Source of the DNA: Hyphomicrobiales bacterium
GTDB lineage: Bacteria > Pseudomonadota > Alphaproteobacteria > Rhizobiales > Rhizobiaceae
Reading direction: 5' to 3'
Assembly (NCBI GenBank): GCA_900472175.1
Contig: UCHD01000004.1
Span: 1 to 64,000, forward strand
DNA: 64,000 nt
The position numbers and the translations under genes were made by a program. A model generated the notes under the pieces. It saw only the letters and a program-made list of their open reading frames with translations. It made no database searches and had not been told where the DNA came from. This document shows, in pieces, positions 34,989-42,063 of the stretch. Numbering within the stretch: the first letter of the stretch is position 1; each line of letters begins with the position of its first letter.

Positions 34989-35762
34989 TTATGCCGATTT
35001 TAAAAACCGGTCGTTCAGGTAGCCTGAGATCACGCCGAGCACGATCCAGAACGCCAGTGTCGTTGCCAGAGCCGCGACTGCAAATTCCGCGCCGAGGACG
35101 GCTGGAACCGGGCTTGAGATATCTGACGGTTGCGGCGCGCCATAGGCATGTGGTGCAGCAATCAGGACAAGGCCAATGATCTTGGCGACGATTTCACCGC
35201 GCAAAACGACGAGATAAAGGCCGGCAACGGAGAGCACGATCGTTGCGATCCACCAGGCCTGCCGGTCATGCAGATCGGCGGCAGGAAAGCCCGGCAGCTC
35301 CGGCGGCAGGCCGATGGCGGGCAGGAGATGGATAGCCAGCCAGCCGCATGCGCCCCAGAGCGCGCCGTTGCGGAGCGTGACCGGATAATTGAAGACAAGG
35401 CTGGCACCTGCAAGCAAAAGACCAAAGCCGGCACCTGCCACCAGATTGGCAAGCAGCGTGCCGGAGAACCGGCTCATGCCGAACATGATGCCGCCCTCGC
35501 CTTCGTGTTCACCCTCATGCGCATAGGCCGGCGTGACCGGTGAGAGTGCCGACAGCATCTCGCCGATTACCGAAGAACGCGTCAGCGAAGAGTGCTGCTG
35601 CTGGCCGTCGGTGGTTGCCGGCGGTTCTGCAGCGGGTTCCTTGACCTCATATTCCTCGGCGTGAAGGATGAGTGGGACCACCCGCAATTCCTGCGCCGCG
35701 GTCATGAAGACGCCCGCGATCAGTCCAGCCACCAATGCGGCCAGAAGTGTTTTGACAATCAT
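34989..35762 (-). CDS. cbtA: Cobalt transporter subunit CbtA
   Basis: A 257-residue inner-membrane protein with about five or six hydrophobic helices (KTLLAALVAGLIAGVFMTAAQ first; LLANLVAGAGFGLLLAGASLV; GALWGACGWLAIHLLPAIGLP; FAVAALATTLAFWIVLGVISGYL last). A His/Glu-rich loop AYAHEGEHEGEGG can bind metal. The family was predicted to import cobalt for B12 synthesis because its genes sit under cobalamin riboswitches. The same holds here: cbtB precedes it by 194 bases on the same strand, with a riboswitch ahead. Confidence 0.9.
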   Translation of the reverse strand: MIVKTLLAALVAGLIAGVFMTAAQELRVVPLILHAEEYEVKEPAAEPPATTDGQQQHSSLTRSSVIGEMLSALSPVTPAYAHEGEHEGEGGIMFGMSRFSGTLLANLVAGAGFGLLLAGASLVFNYPVTLRNGALWGACGWLAIHLLPAIGLPPELPGFPAADLHDRQAWWIATIVLSVAGLYLVVLRGEIVAKIIGLVLIAAPHAYGAPQPSDISSPVPAVLGAEFAVAALATTLAFWIVLGVISGYLNDRFLKSA

Positions 35763-35956
35763 GTGATACCCCCAAATTCAAGCGGAGCAGATCTATCCGT
35801 CCGTGCTCGACGCTTGCTGTGTTTCAATTTCCCATGGCAAAAACCGCCCGATGCCAGTGCATGGGCGCGATCCACCGCTGCGCGATTTCCAAAATGAAAT
35901 CCGCGATCCTGTTCATCGACAAAATGTGGAAAGCCCATGGCTTTCCATGATCTGCA

Positions 35957-36133
35957 TCAATGGCAGGGGAAGCCGTAGGAATGGCGGACATCGTGGGCGG
36001 TATCGTGCAGCACGGCGGAATTGGCAAGGCCGGCGCCGAAGACCAGGAAACCACCAATCAAAAGGGCAAGAATAGCCGTGGTGATGCGGTCGTTGAGAGA
36101 AAGCGGAATGCTTGAAACTGTAGTCGTAGCCAT
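35957..36133 (-). CDS. cbtB: Cobalt transporter subunit CbtB
   Basis: A 58-residue single-helix membrane protein; the ATG at 36133 has a strong GGAGGTTGTC site, making the longer frame unlikely. The helix is TAILALLIGGFLVFGAGLANSAVLHD. It ends with the CbtB signature HDTAHDVRHSYGFPCH, whose His and Cys residues are likely to bind cobalt. It partners CbtA. The cobalamin riboswitch at 36196-36405 lies in its leader, so high B12 should shut down expression. Confidence 0.92.
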   Translation of the reverse strand: MATTTVSSIPLSLNDRITTAILALLIGGFLVFGAGLANSAVLHDTAHDVRHSYGFPCH

Positions 36134-36195
36134 GACAACCTCCGTGATGGCGCGTGGGAAATATCCCACCAATTGGGCACCATGCCCTTCATCAA

Positions 36196-36405
36196 CCGGC
36201 AGGTTTCCTGGCTCGCGGCGTCAGGCGCTTTCGCGCCAAGGAGTTTGTCTTGCCTTCCCGGGGCGGGGACGAAAAGTCCCTTGCCTCAGTGGCTTTTACC
36301 GGTCGAACATACCGGCATGACAAACTCTGACCGCTCTACAGTCGCGGGGTCGGCCGTGATAAAGATGCCCAGAATGGGTCCACCCGTCACGTTCCCATTT
36401 ACTCC
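36196..36405 (-). promoter_or_regulatory. Cobalamin (B12) riboswitch ahead of cbtBA
   Basis: On the minus strand the leader contains the B12 box GAGCCAGGAAACCTGCC at about 36197-36213. It also has the conserved AAATGGGAAC and GACGGG segment at about 36384-36402 and the GCGACTGT core near 36337-36344. The region ends about 60 bases before the cbtB start. Element type and strand agree with its target, a cobalt transporter. Confidence 0.9.
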
Positions 36406-36410
36406 CCGAA

Positions 36411-36670
36411 AGCGCCTCGCTCACAGGGAACCAATTGATTGGGCAATGATTATGCCGACACCCTTGTCATGTCAATTCGGGGCTGCGACCTGTCATGACG
36501 CATTGCTGCTGTTGATTTTGCGCCGAATGTCGGATTTTAATATGCAAGATCTCGCTGAGAGCGCCTAAGTTGCAACTGATTTATTTAAAGCAACACCTGC
36601 TGGTTGATTATTTTTAACGTTGCTCGCCATCAATAACGGAACAATAGTTCTTTAGGAACCTTGGTGTAGA
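36411..36670. other. Non-coding stretch between the riboswitch and the GGDEF-EAL gene
   Basis: No gene is seen. It should contain the divergent promoters of the cbtBA leader and of the PAS-GGDEF-EAL gene. A palindromic GTCATGAC at about 36492 and an AT-rich tract at 36575-36620 are the only notable parts. Confidence 0.4.
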
Positions 36671-38482
36671 ATGACGCGCACGCTGATGCGCGAAGAATCC
36701 ATCACAGAGAAAACCATGAAAGCGGCGAGGTCCGAACAGGAATTCCAGAATATTCTTCGCCGACTTGGGCTTGCGCTTGACGCTTCCCAGATTGGTGTGT
36801 GGGAGCACGATACCCAGAAAGACGAAGTCGTCTGGGATCAGCAGATGCACCGTATCTACGCTACCGGCAAGACGCAGAAGCGCGTCAAGGCGGAGGTCTG
36901 GATGAACGCCATCCATCCCGATGATTTTGCCCAGGCCCAGGCCGATTTCGACAGGGCGATCGCGGCCAAGGATGTCTATTCTTCGGAATACCGGATCGTT
37001 CTGCCGGATGGCGAAATCCGCTATCTCCGGTCGCGGGCATATTGTTTCGAAGAAGACGGCAATATCACGCTCATTGGGGCCGAATGGGATGTTACCGCGG
37101 ATGTGCTGCTTAACCGCGAACTGCGGCGGCAGACGGCGATCGCCGAGGCGCGCGCCGTCGCTCTTGAAGCCAGCACGCGGCGGATCGAATATGCGGCTGA
37201 GCACGACTATCTGACAGGACTGCCCAACCGCCGCTTCTTTGACCGGCGGCTGGCGGAGCTTGCGGCGGACCCCGGCCTTGAAAAGCTGGCGATCCTGCAT
37301 ATCGGGTTGGACCGGTTCAAGCAGATCAACGACACGGCCGGCCACGCGACCGGCGACGATGTCCTGAAATCCTGCGCCAGGCGGATTGAGGAGGGCATGC
37401 CGAAGAACGCCTTCATCGCCCGTGTCAGCGGCGACGAATTCGCGGTTCTGATTGCTAATTTCACGTCACTGGATGATCTCAAGAACCGCGCCGAGCGGCT
37501 GGCGCAGCAATTGAAGCAATCAGTCTGGCACAATGACGAGGTCTTGCGCACCGGCGGCTCGATCGGTGTCGCGGCGGCCAGTGGCCGCAATATTGCCGGT
37601 CTGCTGGCGCAATCGGACATTGCGCTGCACCGCGCCAAGAAACTTGGCCGCGGCCGGGTTGAGGTCTACTCGGCGCTGTTGAAGGCGCAGTTGAGCAACG
37701 AGCAGCGCGTTGGCAGGCAATTCGCCCATGGCCTGGAGAAGGGAGAATTCATTCCTTATTATCAGGCCCAGGTGGATGCCCGGACGCGGCGCATTGTCGG
37801 CATGGAGGTTTTGGCGCGCTGGTGCCATCCGAAGCGCGGTTTGCTTTTGCCGGGTGAGTTCATCAAGGTTGCGGGAAGCCTTGGCCGGCTGGATGATCTG
37901 GATGCGGCGATCCTGAAGGCTGCGCTTAAAGACCGGCAGAGCTGGATAAAGCAGGGCGTGCATGTGCCGCGCATCGCGGTGAACGTGTCGGCGGCCCGGT
38001 TGTCGGATCCGCTGCTGATCGACGAACTTCAACATCTGCATGTACAGCCGGATATGCTGGCATTCGAATTGCTGGAGACCATTTTCCTGGATGATACCGA
38101 GGATGAGGTGTTTTCCAATGTGGCCGGTTTGAAGGCGATGGGCATCGACGTCGAGATCGATGACTTCGGCTCCGGCCATGCGTCGATCATTGGGCTTGTG
38201 AAGCTGAAGCCGCGGCGGATGAAGATCGACCGGCAGCTGGTAATGCCGACCACAACGTCACGCGAACAGAAGCGGCTGTTGCGCTCGATCATCGATATCG
38301 CCAAGGCGCTCAATATCGAGGTCATCGCCGAAGGCGTCGAGACGCTGGAGCATGCAAAGCTCCTGACCCGCCTCGGGTGCGATATCCTGCAGGGCTATGC
38401 GATTGCCTATCCGGTTCCGGCCGCCGATATGCTGGCACGATTGACGCTGGATCAGCAGTTGGACCTCGTCGCGCAGAATTGA
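36671..38482 (+). CDS. PAS-GGDEF-EAL cyclic-di-GMP signalling protein
   Basis: A 603-residue soluble protein. A PAS/PAC sensor is at ~25-150 (LGLALDASQIGVWEHDTQKDEVVWDQQMHRIYATG, YRIVLPDGEIRYLRSR). The GGDEF domain is at ~175-335 with SGDEF in the active loop (ARVSGDEFAV) instead of GGDEF. The EAL domain is at ~355-600 with EVLAR in place of EAL, but with the other metal and catalytic positions kept (NVSAARL, FELLETIF, DDFGSGHASI, MKIDRQLV, AEGVET). Phosphodiesterase activity is therefore likely; cyclase activity is uncertain, since SGDEF loops may work or act only as GTP sensors. No membrane helix is seen. Alternative starts at 36686 and 36716 exist. Confidence 0.88.
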   Translation: MTRTLMREESITEKTMKAARSEQEFQNILRRLGLALDASQIGVWEHDTQKDEVVWDQQMHRIYATGKTQKRVKAEVWMNAIHPDDFAQAQADFDRAIAAKDVYSSEYRIVLPDGEIRYLRSRAYCFEEDGNITLIGAEWDVTADVLLNRELRRQTAIAEARAVALEASTRRIEYAAEHDYLTGLPNRRFFDRRLAELAADPGLEKLAILHIGLDRFKQINDTAGHATGDDVLKSCARRIEEGMPKNAFIARVSGDEFAVLIANFTSLDDLKNRAERLAQQLKQSVWHNDEVLRTGGSIGVAAASGRNIAGLLAQSDIALHRAKKLGRGRVEVYSALLKAQLSNEQRVGRQFAHGLEKGEFIPYYQAQVDARTRRIVGMEVLARWCHPKRGLLLPGEFIKVAGSLGRLDDLDAAILKAALKDRQSWIKQGVHVPRIAVNVSAARLSDPLLIDELQHLHVQPDMLAFELLETIFLDDTEDEVFSNVAGLKAMGIDVEIDDFGSGHASIIGLVKLKPRRMKIDRQLVMPTTTSREQKRLLRSIIDIAKALNIEVIAEGVETLEHAKLLTRLGCDILQGYAIAYPVPAADMLARLTLDQQLDLVAQN

Positions 38483-38504
38483 GGGCAGCGCGCCTTCGTT
38501 TTTC

Positions 38505-39353
38505 CTATTGCCCCAGCAGATCCTGCATGACGCCGATGATGCGGCGGTGCTGGTGCGCGTGGCGCGTGCGGATGCTGGTGGCGGCGTAAACCGCCTGTTG
38601 TATCGGCGGTGCATCTGTGATCGGGAAGGCTAAACCTTCGCCTTCAAGGCGCAAGGCGGTGCTGCCGGTCACGTAGGCGGCGCCTCCGAGCGCCTTCAAG
38701 AGGCCGGTAATGGCGATGTTTTGCCCAGAGGCCAGTGGTGCTGCGGAAAGCTGCGGCAGCGCCAGCCGGTGTGCACGATCGAATGCAGGGGAATAGACGG
38801 CCTGGATATAGGTTTCCGGTAGCAATTCTGCGACTGTCCGGGCCGTTGTGCCGACCAGCACATACGTCATGTCGCCGATCCGTTCATAATGCAGGTCCGG
38901 CAGATAATGTGGCGTATAGAGAATAGCGAGATCGAGATCGCCGGCGGCCAGATCGCGGTTCATCTGGTTGGAATAATCGGCTTCCATATAGATCGAGGTC
39001 GTCGGTAAGTCGGCCCGGACGGCTGAGAGCCATCTGCCGGCAAAGGCCTCGGCCAGATCATGCTGAATGCCGAGCCGCATGGAGCGTTCGTAGGTGCCGG
39101 CATTTTCCACGGCCCGTGTTGCCTCGTGCCATTGATGCTGCAGGGCCTTGGCGTGATCGAGGAAGCGCAGGCCGGAGGCGGTTGGCGCCGTGCCACCCTT
39201 GTTGCGGGTAAAAAGCTTGCGGTTGAACTGTGCTTCCAGCGCCTTGACCCTATGCGAAACGGTGGATTGCGTGATGTTTAGCCGTTCCGCAGTTCGATTG
39301 AAGCTGCGGGTTTCCATCAGGTCGAGGAAGGTTTCGATGAGGTCGATCTGCAT
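38505..39353 (-). CDS. LysR-type regulator beside the FAD/GcvT dehydrogenases
   Basis: A 282-residue LysR protein starting at the ATG at 39353 (MQIDLIETFLDLMETRSFNRTAERLNITQSTVSHRVKALEAQF is the helix-turn-helix). The open frame continues upstream to 39617, but that part is a translated palindromic repeat and is not real. The effector domain follows (SMRLGIQHDLAEAFAGRWLSAVRADLP). It is divergent from the dehydrogenase gene at 39616, with a 262-base gap that contains an ATC-N9-GAT palindrome at 39527-39541. Control of the 39.6-46 kb block, with a betaine or related amine as inducer, is inference. Confidence 0.85.
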   Translation of the reverse strand: MQIDLIETFLDLMETRSFNRTAERLNITQSTVSHRVKALEAQFNRKLFTRNKGGTAPTASGLRFLDHAKALQHQWHEATRAVENAGTYERSMRLGIQHDLAEAFAGRWLSAVRADLPTTSIYMEADYSNQMNRDLAAGDLDLAILYTPHYLPDLHYERIGDMTYVLVGTTARTVAELLPETYIQAVYSPAFDRAHRLALPQLSAAPLASGQNIAITGLLKALGGAAYVTGSTALRLEGEGLAFPITDAPPIQQAVYAATSIRTRHAHQHRRIIGVMQDLLGQ

Positions 39354-39376
39354 GGGTGTTTCCGTTTCTGCGTGAA

Positions 39377-39507
39377 AACCCCTCCCCAGCCCTCCCCACA
39401 AGGGGGGGCGACGGTGCTCCGTCTCGCCTTCCGTGAGCTCATGCAAAGGGCAGGCGGCAGTCTCGATAAACTCCCTCCCCCTTGTGGGGAGGGTTGGGGA
39501 GGGGTTT
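39377..39507. repeat. Palindromic repeat, second family, between divergent genes
   Basis: Inverted arms of about 35 bases, near 39377-39411 (AACCCCTCCCCAGCCCTCCC ...) and 39473-39507 (... GGAGGGTTGGGGAGGGGTTT), enclose about 60 bases. The sequence differs from the CTCTCCCCG hairpin type found elsewhere in the window, so this is a separate rhizobial repeat family. Confidence 0.8.
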
Positions 39508-39526
39508 ATTTCATTCCTGCAATCTA

Positions 39527-39541
39527 ATCGAATTCTTCGAT
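39527..39541. promoter_or_regulatory. ATC-N9-GAT LysR-type palindrome
   Basis: ATCGAA-TTC-TTCGAT is a perfect 6-3-6 palindrome matching the ATC-N9-GAT pattern known from nod boxes and other LysR operators. It lies 75 bases upstream of the dehydrogenase start and in the gap shared with the LysR gene, the expected place for an activator site. Confidence 0.65.
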
Positions 39542-39615
39542 CAATAAAGCGCATTCTGACCGCTTGATGCAAATGCTGTTCATGGCCAAAACTTCCTGCA
39601 AACAAGGGAACAGAC

Positions 39616-42063
39616 ATGTCGAATTTGCCGTCTTATGCGCGCGTCGTGATCATTGGGGGAGGTGCGGTCGGTGCGTCCGCTCTCTATCATCTGGCCAAGG
39701 CCGGATGGACGGACTGCGTGCTTCTGGAAAAGAACGAGTTGACGGCCGGTTCGACATGGCATGCGGCGGGCAACGTGCCGACATTTTCGTCCTCCTGGTC
39801 GATCATGAACATGCAGCGCTATTCGGCCTCGCTCTACCGCGAACTGGGCGCGCTGGTCGATTATCCGATGAATTACCATGTCACCGGCTCGATCCGGCTT
39901 GGCCATTCCAAGGAGCGGCTGCAGGAGTTCAAGCGCGTCGTCGGCATGGGGCGCTATCAGGGCATGGACCTCGATATCCTCTCGCCGGATCAGATCAGGT
40001 CGAAATACCCCTTCGTCGAAACTCATGACCTGACCGGTGCGCTTTACGATCCCTATGACGGCGACATCGACCCGGCGCAGCTGACGCAGGCGCTGGCCAA
40101 GGGCGCGCGCGACATGGGCGCGAAAATCTTCCGCTTCTGTCCCGCCACCGGCGCGCGCCGGGAAAATGAAGAGTGGATCATTTCCACGCCGCAGGGCGAA
40201 ATCCGCTGTGAATACGTCGTCAATGCCGCGGGTTATTACGCCCGCGAGGTCGGAAAATGGTTCGGCCGCGACGTGCCGATGATGGTCATGAGCCATCAAT
40301 ACATGCTCTTCGAGGAAATTCCGGAACTGGCCGCCTGGTCGAAGGAAGCCGGGCACAAATTGCCGCTGCTGCGCGATGTCGACAGTTCCTATTACCTGCG
40401 CCAGGAAAAGACCGGGATGAATCTCGGTCCCTATGAGAAAAACTGCAAGGCGCACTGGATCACGCCGGACGATCCGATGCCGGAGGATTTTTCCTTCCAG
40501 CTTTTCCCCGACGATCTGGAGCGGCTGGAATGGTATCTGAACGATGCCGTCGAGCGCGTGCCGATCCTCGGCACCGCCGGTCTGTCGCGGATGATCAATG
40601 GACCGATCCCTTATGCGCCGGATGGCAACCCGCTGATCGGACCGATGCCGGGCGTGCCGAATGCGTTCGAGGCTTGCGTCTTTACCTTCGGCATCTGCCA
40701 GGCGGGTGGTGCCGGCAAGGTGCTGGCTGAATGGGTAACGGAAGGGCAGACGGAGTGGGACATGTGGTCCTGCGATCCGCGCCGGTTCACCAGTTTTACC
40801 GATCAGGATTATTGCATCGCCAAGGGCATGGAAATTTATGGCCATGAATATGCCATGCATTTCCCGAAACATGCCTGGCCTGCGGGCCGCAACAAGAAGC
40901 TGTCGCCCATCCACGACCGGATCGCGGCCCTTGGCGCGCAGTTCAAGCCCTATAACGGCTGGGAGCGGGCCAACTGGTACGCCAAGCCGGGCGACGACCT
41001 GTCGGAAGAAGCCACGCAGACCTGGAACCGGGCGGGACCTTGGCAGAAACGCATCGAGGAGGAATGCCTCGCCGTCACCAATGCCGCCGGTATCCTCGAC
41101 CTGCCGGGCTTTTCCCGCTACCGGCTGAAGGGCGAGGGCGCCCGCAACTGGTTGCTTGGCCTCACCACCGGCAAGGTGCCGAAGCTGGGACGGATCGGGC
41201 TTGCCTATTTCTCAGACGACAAGGGCCGTATCGTCACTGAAATGTCGGTCATGGCGCTGGAAGAGGATTTCTTCTTCCTGATCACGGCGGCAACGGCGCA
41301 GTGGCACGATTTCGAATGGCTGAAAAAACACCTGCCGCAGGATGCGGCGTTCACGCTGGACGATGTCTCGGACAGCTTTACCTGCCAGATCCTTTCCGGT
41401 CCGAAGTCGCGGGACATCCTGGCCGAGGTTTCCGATGCCGATCTGGCCAAGGGTTGGCTGACGCATCAGTCGGTGCAGATCGCCGGGCGCTGGTGCCAGC
41501 TGGTGCGCGTCTCCTTCGCCGGCGAACTCGGCTGGGAAATACACACTAAGATCGATGATACAGCGACGATCTTTGACGCGGTCTGGGCTGCCGGGCAGAA
41601 GCATGGCCTGAAACCCTTCGGAATGGAGGCGCTGGACAGTCTGCGCATCGAAAAGGGTTATCGTGCCTGGAAAGGCGATCTTTCGACTGACTACACCATT
41701 CTGCAGGGCGGGCTCGAACGCTTTGTCGATTGGGGAAAACCGGACTTCAAGGGCAAGGCGGCGCTGGAGCGGGAAAAGCAGCAGGGCGTGACCAAACGCT
41801 TCGTGACGCTGATCGTCGACGCTGGAGATTGCGACGCGCCCTACATGTCGACGCTCTGGCATGGTGGCAAGGTTGTCGGCGAAACGACCTCGGGCAACTG
41901 GGGTTACCGCATCGGTAAATCCGTGGCGCTCGGTATGCTGCGCGCTGATCTTGCGCAGCCTGGTACCGAAGTCGAAGTCGAGATCTACGGCGACCGTTTC
42001 AAAGCCATCGTGCAGGCGGATGAGCCATTGTTTGATCCCAAGAATGAAAGACTGCGCGCATGA
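39616..42063 (+). CDS. FAD oxidoreductase-GcvT fusion, dimethylglycine/sarcosine dehydrogenase type (1)
   Basis: An 815-residue protein. An N-terminal DAO-type FAD domain carries VVIIGGGAVGASALYHLAKAG at 10-30 and STWHAAG at 47-53; by homology to DMGDH, His49 is the covalent FAD site. The C-terminal GcvT region (from ~430) contains YRLKGEGARNWLLGLTTG, SFAGELGWEIHTK and FGMEALDSLRIEKGYRAWKGD, for capture of the methyl group on THF. The enzyme should oxidatively demethylate a secondary or tertiary N-methyl amino acid. Its ATG follows AAGGGAACAGAC. It overlaps the next paralogue by four bases (ATGA). The exact substrate is not set; dimethylglycine is the best guess given the Rieske gene downstream. 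Confidence 0.82.
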   Translation: MSNLPSYARVVIIGGGAVGASALYHLAKAGWTDCVLLEKNELTAGSTWHAAGNVPTFSSSWSIMNMQRYSASLYRELGALVDYPMNYHVTGSIRLGHSKERLQEFKRVVGMGRYQGMDLDILSPDQIRSKYPFVETHDLTGALYDPYDGDIDPAQLTQALAKGARDMGAKIFRFCPATGARRENEEWIISTPQGEIRCEYVVNAAGYYAREVGKWFGRDVPMMVMSHQYMLFEEIPELAAWSKEAGHKLPLLRDVDSSYYLRQEKTGMNLGPYEKNCKAHWITPDDPMPEDFSFQLFPDDLERLEWYLNDAVERVPILGTAGLSRMINGPIPYAPDGNPLIGPMPGVPNAFEACVFTFGICQAGGAGKVLAEWVTEGQTEWDMWSCDPRRFTSFTDQDYCIAKGMEIYGHEYAMHFPKHAWPAGRNKKLSPIHDRIAALGAQFKPYNGWERANWYAKPGDDLSEEATQTWNRAGPWQKRIEEECLAVTNAAGILDLPGFSRYRLKGEGARNWLLGLTTGKVPKLGRIGLAYFSDDKGRIVTEMSVMALEEDFFFLITAATAQWHDFEWLKKHLPQDAAFTLDDVSDSFTCQILSGPKSRDILAEVSDADLAKGWLTHQSVQIAGRWCQLVRVSFAGELGWEIHTKIDDTATIFDAVWAAGQKHGLKPFGMEALDSLRIEKGYRAWKGDLSTDYTILQGGLERFVDWGKPDFKGKAALEREKQQGVTKRFVTLIVDAGDCDAPYMSTLWHGGKVVGETTSGNWGYRIGKSVALGMLRADLAQPGTEVEVEIYGDRFKAIVQADEPLFDPKNERLRA

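Noticed and set aside
39354-39617. N-terminal extension of the LysR protein at 38505-39353
   Set aside because: The extra residues are a translated palindromic repeat; LysR proteins begin at the helix-turn-helix found from 39353.
39580-40914. A 444-residue minus-strand frame across the first dehydrogenase
   Set aside because: Antisense shadow of the FAD-GcvT gene, which has full flavin and THF-domain motifs.
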